A model generated the notes under the pieces. That model was not told where the DNA came from, made no database searches, and saw nothing but the letters and a program-made list of their open reading frames with translations. A program made the position numbers and the translations under genes. From positions 148,563,501 to 148,627,500 of the forward strand of contig JAZBRS010000026.1 of NCBI GenBank assembly GCA_037176725.1: 64,000 nucleotides of DNA, read 5' to 3'. Origin of the DNA: Posidonia oceanica (taxonomy: Eukaryota > Streptophyta > Magnoliopsida > Alismatales > Posidoniaceae). This document shows, one piece after another, positions 9,306-20,350 of this stretch; the stretch's first letter is position 1; each line of letters begins with the position of its first letter.

Positions 9306-10371
9306 GAATAAAAGTGATTTACTTTCTATTTTCAATAAGGGAGAGGATCACCATGTTAGCTTTAGCAGCTCGCGGTCAACTTCGACCACCGCTTCCAAAA
9401 CTGTGCGCGTGTGTCAATACACAGAGGCATTGCCTCAGGAGCTAGCTATTGCTAACATGGTCTTCCTAGTAGAAGAATTTGACTAGTTTGGGAAGTGTGC
9501 AGGGATAGAGGCATACGAGCTGGTTAGCTGCAGTGATGAGGAAGAAGATCAGGAAGCCGACTCAGATCTCCTTAAGCACCTCATGGACAAATATGATGAG
9601 CAAACAAAGGCAGCCAAAGAAGAGACCGTGGAGGTCAATCTAGGGATTGCAAAAGAGCCAAAACCCATACTCATAAGTGCAAGTTTGAGCCCAAAAGAAT
9701 GGGAGTAAATGGTGCAAATCTTGAAGGAGTTCGTGGATGTATTGGCCTTCAAGTACAAAGACATGCCTGGCCTACAATCAGCTCTAGTGGAACACTTACT
9801 TTCATTAAACTCTGGAGCCAAACCCGTCAAGTAGAAATTGAGGCGATTAAGGCTGGAGCTCGTGCTTAAAGTCAAAGAAGAAATTGACAAGCTCCATAAA
9901 GAAAAGTTCATCACGGTGGTTGTGTACCCCAATTGGGTCTCAAACATAGTGCCAGTGGCCAAGAAGGATGGGAAAGTTCGAGTTTGCATTGACTATCGCA
10001 ATCTCAACGCCGCTTGTCTTAAAGACGACTTCCCTTTGCCACATATTGACTTACTAGTGGACAATACAGCGGGATTTGAGATGCTATCATTCATGGATGG
10101 TTTCTCCGGTTACAACTAGATCAAGCTAGCAGAAGAAGATGAAGAGAAGACATCGTTCATCACACCATGGGGGACATACTGCTATGTGGTCATGCCATTT
10201 GGTCTCAAGAATGCCGGCGCAACATATCAGAGAGCAATGATGGCCATCTTCCACGACATGATGTACGATGCATGGAAGTGTACGTTGATGACCTCTTGAT
10301 CAAATCAAGTACAAGGGAAGGGCACTTCGAAGCACTGAGAAGGGTACTGAGCAGAGTAAGGCAATATCAGC
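9306..10371 (+). pseudogene. Element A reverse transcriptase, N-terminal part (interrupted by solo LTR C)
   Basis: RT copies element RNA into DNA. From about 9820 the frame shows LRRLRLELVLKVKEEI, VAKKDGKVRVCIDYRNLN, DDFPLPHIDLLVDNTAG, SFMDGFSGYN and MPFGLKNAGATYQRAM, the palm and fingers of Ty3/gypsy RT. The catalytic YVDD is at 10281-10292, one base out of frame with the upstream part, so a frameshift lies near 10265. Stops: 9484-9486, one in KEWE*MV near 9706, 9832-9834, and TAG after SGYN near 10117. The frame stops at QYQL where the solo LTR enters, and resumes at 16146. Confidence 0.88.
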
Positions 10372-12296
10372 TGTTGACACCCCATTTTGACAGGCTGGAT
10401 CGATTGGAGCCCTCCTAGTGATTGCTGGACTCAAACCCTAACCTAAAACCAAACCCTATTCCTCTTCTTTACCTTTCAAAACCAAGCCCAACTTGACCTA
10501 AGCCTTTACCCCTCTTCCCAAACTCAAAACCTGACCAAAATCCATAGGAAAACCCACCAGCACCCACTTAGCAAACCTACCCAAGAACTTAGAAACTCTC
10601 AAACCTAGGCCATTCCCAAAAACCCTAGTAAACCTAGGTGAAACTACTCTTTTTCTACACCTTGAAACCCCTCCAAAACCTCCTTAGAATCAAACCAAAA
10701 CCTCAGAACCAGCTCTAGAAACCCTAGACTACCCACTCCCCAATTTTCATCCCATTCCAAGACCTCTAAGCCTCTCATTTGCCCTAATTATCCTTTTCTC
10801 TCTCCGGGGTTATCATTTTCTCTCTCCTCTCTCTCTCCTAATTATCGTCTCTCTTTTCATCCCTTTCTTGCTCTTTTTCCTGCCTGGCTGTGGGCCCCCT
10901 TTGTGCTTCTATCCCTTCTCTATCTTATTCCTATTTTTACTTTATTTTTAGCTTTTTCCCTGAATTTTAAAAAATCATTTTCCTCCAACTCATCTCTTTC
11001 CCTTTTATTTCCCCCTTTTTCCATTTCCTTCCTCCTTCTCTTTTCCTTTTCTTTCTTTTGCTAAAATCCATAAAAAGCCCTAAAAAATCTGTAAAACTCC
11101 AAAACATAAGAGAAACAAAGTAGAACTCTAAGAAAAACAAATTAAAAACATTAAACAAACAATTAAAAACCTAAACTTAACTAAATCAAGCTAAGAAGAA
11201 AATCAAACATGCAAACTAAAAAATGCAAAACAAACTAAAAGAAAATACTGAAAAATCAAGGAAAAAACTGAAATAAAATCAAAACCCACCAAAAGTGAAA
11301 ACCCTATCAAAAGAATTAAAAAAAAACCCTAAAAAGAAGTAAGATAATTAAAAACACTAGATAAACAATTAATGAAGGAAAAAAGGCTTAACTTAACAAA
11401 CATAAGAAAAACAATTTAAGAACTTAATTAAAAAGAAAATGAGAAACACATTAAAAAGGACCTAAAAAACACTTAATCCATCAAGAGAAACCTAACTAAA
11501 AAACATCAAGAAAAATTAACAAATAAAAATCAAAAACCTAATCCCAAAAGACTTAAGAAAGAAAATCCTAAAAGACTAAAACTAAAAAAACCAAAACCCA
11601 CTCTAATTAACCTGAAAATAAATCCTAAAAAATCCTAATCAACATCCTAAATGCTTAACAAGAAAAACACAACTAAAAAACAATCTAAAAAGACTTAACA
11701 ACACTTAATCAAAATGGAAAATGAATTTAAAACAAAAAGAAAACCCTAAAACCCTAATCAAGCCCAAAACCCCTTTAAATCACACTAATTAACCAAAAAC
11801 AGTCATTAAAAAATCTAATTAAACACCTAACCTACAACCCAATCCATCTAATATTTTTACTTATTTTTAATTTATTTTTTCCTAATTTTATTTTCTCTCT
11901 TTTCCCTCTCTTTCTTTCTTTCTTCATTCTCATTTTTCTTTCCTATTTCCTTGCTGGGCCCATTAGCCCGTTCCTCTCCTTCTTCTTTATTTTTCTTTTT
12001 CTTTTTTTCTTTCGCCCGCGGCCCAGCCCAACCTTCTCCATCCTTCTTCTTCCTCAACCTTCTGCGCTTTCCTCAGCTTTTTCTCCCACGAGCGGCCAGC
12101 TACAGCCCTCCCTCCATCGTTTAAAATTTGAAGCCCTCCATCCAATCACCTACAGAGCTCGCCGCTTCTCCTCTATCTCAGCATCTTTTCCGGAGGCATT
12201 GAATGCCGGTCGACTCGCCGACATCCGTCGCTTCTGCTGCAGTGCCGCCGGTGAATTTGAAAACTCCCAGCGCGCCAGCAGCTAGCCTCCTCCTCA

Positions 12297-12302
12297 TATA
12301 AG
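12297..12302 (+). promoter_or_regulatory. Solo LTR C TATA box
   Basis: TATAAG at 12297-12302 in the context CCTCCTCATATAAGCCCGTTCA. The equivalent site in element B LTRs reads GATATAACCC. It follows a pyrimidine-rich block (11870-12060) and precedes a GAGAGAG-rich stretch, so it marks the likely U3/R boundary. Confidence 0.55.
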
Positions 12303-13659
12303 CCCGTTCATCCTTCAATTCCATCAGTTAGAGAAACCACAATCAGCAGACCATCAGCTAGAGCAGACCAGAGAGTGGAGAGTAGACCTGAGAGAGCAAT
12401 TCCAGAACGTTCTCCCCACCTGAGCGACCTCCTTTCTTCCTCCTCTTCACCCTCCAATTCCAGAGAAGAGAGAGCAGTGAGAGAGAGCCTGAGAGAGTTC
12501 TTGGCATCCCGGAGAGAGGCCACAATCCCAGAGCATTCCTACACCCAATCCTTCTCCTTTTCCCCTGAAATCCCCAGCAAATCCATCCTCTTCTTTTTCC
12601 AGTAAGCCAAACCCCTTTCCAGCCTCAGAACTTCTCCCAATTGTTCCCCCAAACTCACCCAGCAACCCTGCATTCTTCCTTCACCACTTCACGGCCATTC
12701 CACCACTGAAACCATCCCAAATCACCTGAACATCACCTGAAACTCCAACTGTAAACCCAACACAACCCACTCCAGAATTCCCTTCACTCCAGTCCACTGA
12801 TTCCTCCCAAATTCCACCCAGAAATCCACCTGACCTCCACCTTCCCAGAGCACCTAACCTCCAGCCCTTTCCCTCACCACAGACTGCAAGCTTCACCACA
12901 AACACCTGTGTCACCTTCAGACCAGAAGATCAACCAAGTTCCAAATCTTCTCCACACTCTCCAGAAATCCAATCCGATCATCCAGAACCACTCCCCGGAC
13001 CTCCAGCAACCTCCCGGAGGGTCCCATCCAACCAGACGAGCAGCGAACAACCTCTCCGGCCTCCGGCTATCTTTCTGAACCCACGAAGTGCCGAATCTCT
13101 CTCTGAGCTCTGAAGCTTCCATCCAATCGACTGGGAAGCATCGGAAGATCGCCCTAAAGCCGCTCCAGCCTTCACGAGCAGCTGACGACTACCGCAGCGA
13201 CCGGACGAACGCCGCCGACCAGCTCTAGAACTGCTGACGTCGGGGGGACGATTCAGACGTGGAAAAAGGTAAGCTTTTCTTCCCTTAGTCTTCTTTTCTT
13301 CCCGTGCTGCTTCTCCGCCCTTTAGAATAGCTTTTCCGGCCCTCCTGCTCCGAAATCCAGCTTCGGTCAGATCGTCTTCTTCGGCGAGCTCTTCCGGCCT
13401 TCACGTCGCTCTGGCGACCATTCCAGACCGTTCTAGGCCGTGTCGTCCTCCGCCGATCGCCGCCCGACCTCCGTCAGCTCCGGGAGCAGCTCCTCCGCCC
13501 GACAGCGTGCCTCCAGCAGCCTTGTGCCGGCGGTCGCGAGTGCTGGCAGCCAGCTGCTACAGTGTTCACGGCCGTCGGCCGTTGCTGTAGAATTATTTTT
13601 ACATTAGTATAGTTTTTTTGGTGAATATTTCATGCTTAGTCTAAGTTTTCTTATTTTTG

Positions 13660-14560
13660 CGTTCTGGTCCTTATATCATTTAATCTGCTGTCTTTTTGAT
13701 TTAAAACCATGCTAAATTGCATTAAATGTTTCTGTTTTTCTGTATTTGCAATCCAGTCCGTTTACTGTGCTTTTTAGTTATAAAAATTTATGCTTCAGCC
13801 CTCCTGTTTTCATTTATTGCATATAGGTCCTGTAGTAGATATTTTGATTTAAATGCATGAAGTTTACCTTATCATATTCGATTCCAGACCCCTGTTTTTT
13901 CTCATTTTTGCATTTTTATCCTTTGCACTGTAGAACTTAGGGTTTATCTTTTATTTTTGGTTGTTGCATTGCATATTCCCCCTCCTGTTTTTTTCATTTT
14001 TGCATGTAGGTCCCTTTTAAATGCACAGTAGCCATTTTCCATGCATTTTAGCTTATTAAATTGCATTTTCCCCCTGCATCTCTTAAAAATTGCATGTCAG
14101 TCCTTTGTTCATGATTTCAGTGCATTTTTTGCATATTAAATTGCATTTTTGACCCTGCATGATTTAAAAATGACACATAGGTCCCTTGCATCCTTATAAA
14201 ATCATTTAAAATGCCTGTTTTGCCCTTAAAATTGCATTTTAGCTCCCATGTTTGCAAAATTGCATGAAGGCCCTCCACTTGCATTCCCAGACTCCCCGAA
14301 CCCTGTTTTCTAGAAAAATTGCATTTTAGACCCCAAACTTTTACAAAATTGCCTTCCAATTGCCATTTGCTTTCAAAACTTCCTCTGATGCATACCCACC
14401 TTTAAAATTGCATTTTTTAACCAGTCCTTTGCAAAACTACCCTCTGTCTCCTCCTGTTTTTAAAATCCCTGCCTAAAAGCCCCAACCTTTTTCAAACTTT
14501 GCATTAAACCTCCCCTTCTTTTAAAAAATGGCATTTGAGTCCCTGTTTCTCTAAAAATCT
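13660..14560. repeat. Degenerate TTGCAT...AGGTCC repeat zone in LTR C
   Basis: The core TTTTTGCATNTAGGTCC recurs with variants every 45-75 bp (for example TTGCATATAGGTCC, TTTGCATGTAGGTCC, ATTGCATGTCAGTCC, ATTGCATGAAGGCCC). Downstream units carry ATTGCATTTTAGACCCC. Similar zones lie at about 34920-35850 and 56750-57650 in the element B LTRs. Confidence 0.65.
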
Positions 14561-14865
14561 CCCTTCTTGTCTTTTTTTTTGCTCCCTGCATGCATTTGCA
14601 TTCATTTAGTCTTGCATTCAGCATCTTTTGCACACACCTAAATTCCTCTAGCTCCCATTCACCTAGGAGGACCTTTTTGCACACCCCTAGGACCTCCTGA
14701 ACACTTAGATCTGTTCTTCTCCCCTGTTCTGGCCCTCTGCCTTGAAGCTGCGATATCTTCCAATCCGGCCGTTGGATCTTCTCAAACAAGCTACCCAGAC
14801 GACCGCGGCGAAGCGCTCTTCAGCATGGACCAAGTAGATTTCAGATCAGGCTCCACGATTTCCAG

Positions 14866-15191
14866 GTATGTCCTCCTGAACCCCTGCATTGCATTCATTT
14901 GCATATCATTTGCATTGTTTGCCTCGTTTTCGCTTTCTGTCTCTTTGAGCATGTAGAATAAGGCCTCCTCTTCTTGTCTATCAACTCCAATCCCCGTTTC
15001 GCGTACTCTTGAGTGTTTCGTGTTGTGTTTTCCCTAGATTCACCACTTAATGCGACTTTCTTCCCCCTTTTCCACGATCCGATCGCATCGCGAGCTTTGG
15101 GCAGCGTGCGAGACACATCGTGGAGCGGTTTAGTGGGAAACAGCCACAAAGAAATGGTAATCCCTCTACTTGCTCCTCTTCCCCTTTGTAG
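14866..15191 (+). other. Candidate 326-nt intron in LTR C
   Basis: Donor TTCCAG|GTATGTCC at 14866 and acceptor CCCCTTTGTAG| at 15191. The same pair occurs at 36139-36464 and 57953-58278 in element B LTRs with the identical length of 326 nt despite substitutions in between. If R starts after the TATA box, this lies in transcribed leader sequence. Inference only. Confidence 0.35.
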
Positions 15192-15324
15192 GTATTCACA
15201 CCTACTCTATGTGGCCCTAAACAGCGTCTGTTCTTACACACGTGCTGTTTTGCTTCTCTTTTGCCTCTCCTAATCTTTTTCCTTGCATTTGCATTCGCAT
15301 GGCTTTTCCGAGGTTTTTATCTCG

Positions 15325-15500
15325 CTGCTTTTGGCACCGTTTTGCGTGCCCGCTCTCGTTTTGGCACCGTTTTGCGTGCCTGCATCGTTTTGGCACTGTT
15401 TTGCGTGCCTGCTTTCTCTTTTACGCCGTTTGGCGTGCCCGTCTTGTCTTTTTACACCGTTTCGCGTGCCGTTTTCGTTTCTTGCCTCGTTTTATGCATT
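15325..15500. repeat. GCACCGTTTTGCGTGCC repeat in LTR C
   Basis: Five to six units of about 30 bp with the core GGCACCGTTTTGCGTGCC, in which GGCAC and GTGCC form short inverted arms. It is open in three frames and generates false ORFs of about 110 codons. Counterparts are at 36600-36785 and 58415-58600. Confidence 0.8.
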
Positions 15501-16145
15501 TTACGCCGTTTTCTCTTGCATGTCGCCTGCATTGCATGGTTTTCCCGTTGTTTTGCTTTTTCGCCTGCATTTGCATGTAAGGCAATGATGCTTACTGCCT
15601 AATGTTCTCACGAACCAGGTTTCGCCTAGTTCGGAACATGGACAGTGTGGCTGAGCACTTAGAGAGCACGTTTACTTCCTTGCTTTGCATTCTCTCCACT
15701 TAGAGCACATCTTGAGCATTCATTTAGGCATTCATTGGCACATAGGCATTCAAATCTGCATTTCCCTACGTATGCGAGCGTAAGCCTAGAAAGACCGATT
15801 CTCGGGCGTGTCGGGGGTGCCTAACACCTTCCCCGCGCGTAACAAGAGTCCTTGCCTAGTCTTTTGGCCCGCAATGACCATATCACCCTTATCTTAGGCT
15901 AGAGTCATCTCATTTGCATTTGTTTTCCTTTGCATTGCTTTGCTTTGCATTTCTTGCTTGGTCTTGCGTGTTAATCCATACATTTCCCCCGGTTTTCCTT
16001 GTCTTCCGTTAATAGACATGGTGGCGACTCTGATTTGTCTTATCTTCCTCTTTTCTCCTCGATTTTAAGTATTTTCGAGTTGAGCCTCTTCCTCGGATCA
16101 AATCGCCGCTAATAGTAAGCCTGATTCCGATTGGGATTACTACAT

Positions 16146-16946
16146 CAGCTAAAAATGAACCCGAAGAAGTGTGTGTTTGGCGTGACAGCTGGGAAGCTAC
16201 AGGGCTTCATCATCAGTAAAAGAGGAATTGAGGTAGACCCATAGAAGGCTAGAGCAATAGTACAAATGCCCCCTCCCCTAAACATCAAAGAGCTCAGAGG
16301 ACTCATCGGCCGCTTGCAGTTCATCAAAAGATTCATCTCACAACACGCCGACCGATGTAAGCTGTTCTATGAGCTATTAAAAGGAGGAGGGGAATTTGCT
16401 TGGGATGAGAAGTGCTAGAAAGCTTTTGATGAGCTCAAAGCATACCTCATGAGCCCTCCAGTCTTATCAGCACCTATATCAGGGAAGCCTTTGTTGCTCT
16501 ACGTGGCAGTCACCACATCATCGATAGGAGTAGTGCTGGCTCAACATGGTGAGGATGGAACGAAGGAAAAGGCTATCGACTACCTAAGTAGAACCTTCCT
16601 GGACTATGAAGAAAAGTATACGGCCATAGAAAAGCATTGCTTGGCCTTGGTATGGGCATCCCAAAAGCTGAGACACTACTTCCTAGCCCATAAAGTCCGT
16701 TACATCGCCAAGATGGATCCAATCAAATACATGTTCGAGAAACTAGTCCTCTCTGGAAGGTTGGCAAGATGGCAGCTCCTCCTCACTGAGTTTGACCTGC
16801 AATATGTATCTCAGAAAGCAGTCAAGGGGCAAGCCATTGCAGATCTCTTGGTAGGATTACCCATCGAAGACTATCAACCAGTCCGAATAGACTTCCCCGA
16901 TGAGGAGATACAGGAAATACAAGCTACAGAGTCTCCCACTCAATAG
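16146..16946 (+). pseudogene. Element A RT thumb and first RNase H
   Basis: This is the continuation of the RT frame after the solo LTR: LKMNPKKCVFGV, KLQGFIISKRGIEVDP, then RNase H from about 16440 (PPVLSAPISGKPLLLYVAV, IGVVLAQHGED, YLSRTFLDYEEKYTAIEKHCLALVWA, RWQLLLTEFDLQY). This RNase H degrades the RNA of the RNA-DNA hybrid. Stops occur at about 16242, 16417 and at 16944-16946 (Q-TAG-W), just before the second RNase H. The frame is otherwise open. Confidence 0.9.
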
Positions 16947-17600
16947 TGGGCTCTCTATTTTGATGGAGCACTCAACAGACAAGGGGCAGGCATTGGAGTA
17001 GCACTTCTCACCCTAGAAGGAGTTCTCATCCCTCGAGCTGTGCAGCTAAATTTCATCGCAAATACCAACAATGTTGCAGAATACAAGGCCTTGATCCTCG
17101 GATTACGCCTAGCGCTGGAGCTAGGGGCAAAGCGGTTAAAACTCATCGGGGACTCCCAGTTGGTTCTAAGGCAAATTCTGAACAAATATAGAACCCTCAA
17201 CCCAAGGCTAGAAGAGTACAAAGGCATTGCTCGCCTCCTACTAGCCCGGTTTCAGCAAATAGTGTATGTCCATACCCTCTGGAGTCATAACCTGCTAGCA
17301 GATGCTCTTGCTTTGTTGGCCTCCTCGATCGAGTTCCCCATCAATGTTCGGGAGCAAACAATAATGGTACAGCAACACGAGACACCTGTCATTGACTCAA
17401 CTGAGCCATGGGCCATTGAGCTTAGACAGAAAATTGGGGAATCAAAGGCAACCAAGTTTGAAGTTTGCTACAATATAGAGGATGATGGGGACCCGTGGTT
17501 CTTTGACACCAGAACTACATCCAAGATGGGACCTTCCCCGATTATGCAACTTCACAAGACAGAGAGGCAGTTAGGAGGATGGCCACAAGACACTTCATGA
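16947..17600 (+). pseudogene. Element A second, archaeal-type RNase H and linker
   Basis: WALYFDGALNRQGAGIGVAL, NVAEYKALILGLRLALELG, LIGDSQLVLRQI and LLADALALLAS give the D-E-D pattern of the archaeal-type RNase H that marks the Tat lineage in addition to the gypsy RNase H. It is in the same frame as the first RNase H after one stop. The frame ends at 17600 and integrase continues in another frame from about 17579. Confidence 0.88.
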
Positions 17601-18733
17601 GAGCCGGAGTCCTTTTCAAAAGGTCTTTCAGCAGAATAGAGCTACGCTACGTCACTTACGAGGAGGTTGAAGTTATCATTGGAGAAATGCATGAAGGCAT
17701 ATGTGGAGGAAACATCAGTTCTCAGTTCATGGCAAAAATGATACTACGTAGAGGGTACTACTAGCCCACAATGGAGGCAGATTGTGCAAACAAGGTGAGA
17801 AGGTGCAGGCTGTGCCAGATCCATGTAGACAGAATACTTGCACCAGCATCAGAGTTAAATCCGACTCAAGCAGTATGGCCTTTCTCCATGTGGGCATTTG
17901 ATGTCGTAGGACCCTTCGACACCGAAAAGCAGAATAGGTTCATACTCACAGCCATTGAGTACTTTACCAAATGGGCTGAAGTAGAATCGTTCACTGAGAT
18001 CAAAGCTTCAAATCTTTGCAAGTTCGTGTGGAAACATATCCTCTCAAGGTTCGGAGTTCCAAAGAGACTAGTAGCAGACAATGGCGCAATCTTCGTATCC
18101 CAAGACTTCAAAAAGCTCTATAAGAAGTTTAAGATTGAATTGCATCATTCATCGCCATATTACTCCCAAGGTAATGGGCAAGCTGGAGCTACTAATAAAA
18201 TGTTAATCCGAATCCTTAAGAAAACGGTAGGAGGAACCAAGGGACATGATTGGACAGATAAGCTAATTGATACCTTATGGGCCTATCGAACCTCCATAAG
18301 AACGCTTATGGGTCAAACCCCGTTTGCGCTTACTTATGGTATGGAGACAGTAGTCCCATTTGAGATCATGGTCCCCTCATCTTGGATACAACTCGATGAT
18401 GAGATAAATGCCGAGGATAAGAGGTAGTTATTAAGTCTATAGTTAGATTTGCTAGATGAGAAGCAGTTGCAAGCAGCTGAGCATGCACGCCTCTACCAAG
18501 AACGACTTGCAAGAGCTTATAAAAAGAAAGTAATTGAACGTAAATTCAATGTTGGTGAATGGGTGCTTAAAGAAATCCTTTCTCGCAAGCATGGGAAACT
18601 GAGACCAATTTGGGAAGGACCATACTTGGTGGTTGAGGCATATCCGGGCAATGCCTATTGTTTGGCCAGAGAGGATGGCACTAGGCTTGAATATCCCTGG
18701 AATGCACTGTACCTCAAGAGGTACTACCCTTGA
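17579..18733 (+). pseudogene. Element A integrase with GPY/F tail (catalytic Glu replaced by Gly)
   Basis: Integrase inserts the DNA copy into the host genome. Zinc-binding remnants (MHEGICGG, CRLCQIH) lead to the DDE core: AFDVVGP with Asp at 17900, VADNGAIF with Asp at 18077, and GNGQAGATNKM where the expected Glu of QAEATNK is Gly (GGA at 18185). That change alone would remove activity. The tail has FNVGEWVLKEI and WEGPYLVVEAY, the GPY/F module. Stops: 17762-17764 (TAG for Trp), 18425-18427 and one at about 18440. It ends in LYLKRYYP at 18733. Confidence 0.9.
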
Positions 18734-20350
18734 CATGCATACCGAGCCATTAGAGCACCCGTGCTTGAGGACCTACTGTTTCCAAAGCCTAAGAGTCATA
18801 CCTTAAGCTCACCTCACAAACAGCTTGTGGGAGAAGGAGGGAAAATGGTCCGACACTAAGATAGAGGCAAAACCATAAGGAGCCCCCTCCCAATCCATGA
18901 ACAACAAGTTCGCACACATCCCTTGAGTCGGACACGTTACCCTAGTACAAATCGGGTAGGCGTCTAAGGCTAAAACTTAGAAGCGTAGAAAAGAGGGGAG
19001 TGTACCAAATAGAGGAGTGTCTCGGTCCGTCAAGGAACGAGTATCCATTGACCGAGCACTCAAACAGGGTGAGACTACTTGCCAAAATACCCAGGAAAAG
19101 AAGGGAAGAAAAGAAGGTAGGAAAGAAGCTGTCCATGTGCAAGAAAAGAAACAGAATGGAAAAGAAGGCAGCAAAGAAGCTGTCTAGGTGTCAAAACTAA
19201 AAAAAAAAAAAAACTAGGAAAATACTAAGGCACAGTAGGAATCAACCATGAATTGGGAGGGGTATATGCTTCAAATCTTGAGCTGACATCTTAGGATAGG
19301 ACATTGACCTTCCTTCCACCCACATCCTGCACTGTACACATTTGATGCAAGGGCAGAAGCCTAGGTCTAGGGGCAGTTAGGTGCCAAAGCAAGCCTGTAG
19401 TATCCATGGCTCTGAGATGCACAAGGGACCAAACTGTCAAGGTTTTCCAACCATGAGGTCTCCTGTTTCCCAACTTCTTGGAAGATTCTTCTTCCCCTAC
19501 AAAAATCCAAAAAATGATAAAGTCAAAAAATCAAAAAAATGATAAAACCAAAAATCCAAAAAATAGCAAAAGATCAAAAATCCAAAAATAGTGAGTAGGG
19601 TAAAATCTACCCAACCAACATCACTACATGAAACCGATAACAAGTAAGGCCGATGATGCAAAAATCTAGGAAATTTTACGACTCCGTGTCGTACTTGACC
19701 CCTCCTATCTAGGACGGTCACTTGGTATTCACCTACGAGCCAAGATTGCAATCTCAAGAAGAAACAGTCCCTCGCTAGGCATATCATCTTTAGACAACAA
19801 AGCTGAGGCCAACGCTTGTTATTCAAAACCTAAGTTTTCCTTAGTTTTTCATTGCATTAAGACTTGTTCTTTCATAGCATTAGGTTTGCTTAAAGTATGC
19901 ATTGTATATAGGTTGTTACTAAGTTTCCTATAGCCATTTTGATTTCACTGTGTTAAGGACATATCTGAATTTTCGGAGGTCACTTTGGACTAGGGGCAAT
20001 AATACCCCTAGATGGAATAACAAATTTGCCTAGATTGTGCAAAAGAACAGATCAGGGGCGTTAAACGACCAAATATCAGCATCCAACATTGGACGCACCA
20101 TCTGAAGCGTATAACGACCAACAGAGGAATATTGGACGCATGTTATTACATGTCTTACGTTTTAACAGTGACTTAAGTTGCAAAATTCTGATAAAGGGCC
20201 CTTGATCCAATGCCAAGGCTACCAGGGAGTATTTCTAAACTTAACACAGTCCAAAGCATGTGAATAAAGATGAAATAAGAAAGAGATCTTTTATTTCCTT
20301 GAGAGATAAAGATACATGGTCCAAAAATGAAATGAACTACAAGATATTGC
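18734..20350. other. Element A post-integrase spacer
   Basis: No credible gene. It contains a polypurine tract GGGAGAAGGAGGGAAAATGG near 18829, an A/G-rich stretch (19080-19220), an A-rich degenerate repeat of AATCCAAAAAATGATAAA units (19500-19590), and an AACGTT palindrome cluster at 20057-20166. It separates the sense pol genes from the converging antisense gene whose stop is at 20351. Confidence 0.6.
20057..20166. repeat. AACGTT palindrome cluster 5 (3' of antisense gene 3)
   Basis: Contains GGCGTTAAACGACC, CATCCAACATTGGACGC, AGCGTATAACGACC and ATTGGACGCATG. It lies 185 bp beyond the stop codon of antisense gene 3, in the intergenic gap between the convergent pol and antisense blocks. Confidence 0.65.

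Larger units (their letters stand above)
10372..16144 (+). mobile_element. Element C: solo LTR (5,773 bp) of the element B family
   Basis: It starts TGTTGACACCCCAT and ends GGATTACTACA, like the LTRs of element B, and aligns with them throughout at lower identity. It is flanked by TCAGC on both sides (10367-10371 and 16145-16149), the 5-bp target duplication. No internal sequence is present, so it is the product of recombination between the two LTRs of a full element. It lies in the RT gene of A between YVDD and the thumb; insertion plus TSD is 5778 bp, a multiple of three, and the RT frame continues across it (QYQ-LKMNPKKC). Confidence 0.95.

Noticed and set aside
11280..11780. Interstitial telomere tract (AAACCCT-like motifs)
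   Set aside because: Motifs are scattered and irregular, not tandem TTTAGGG repeats.
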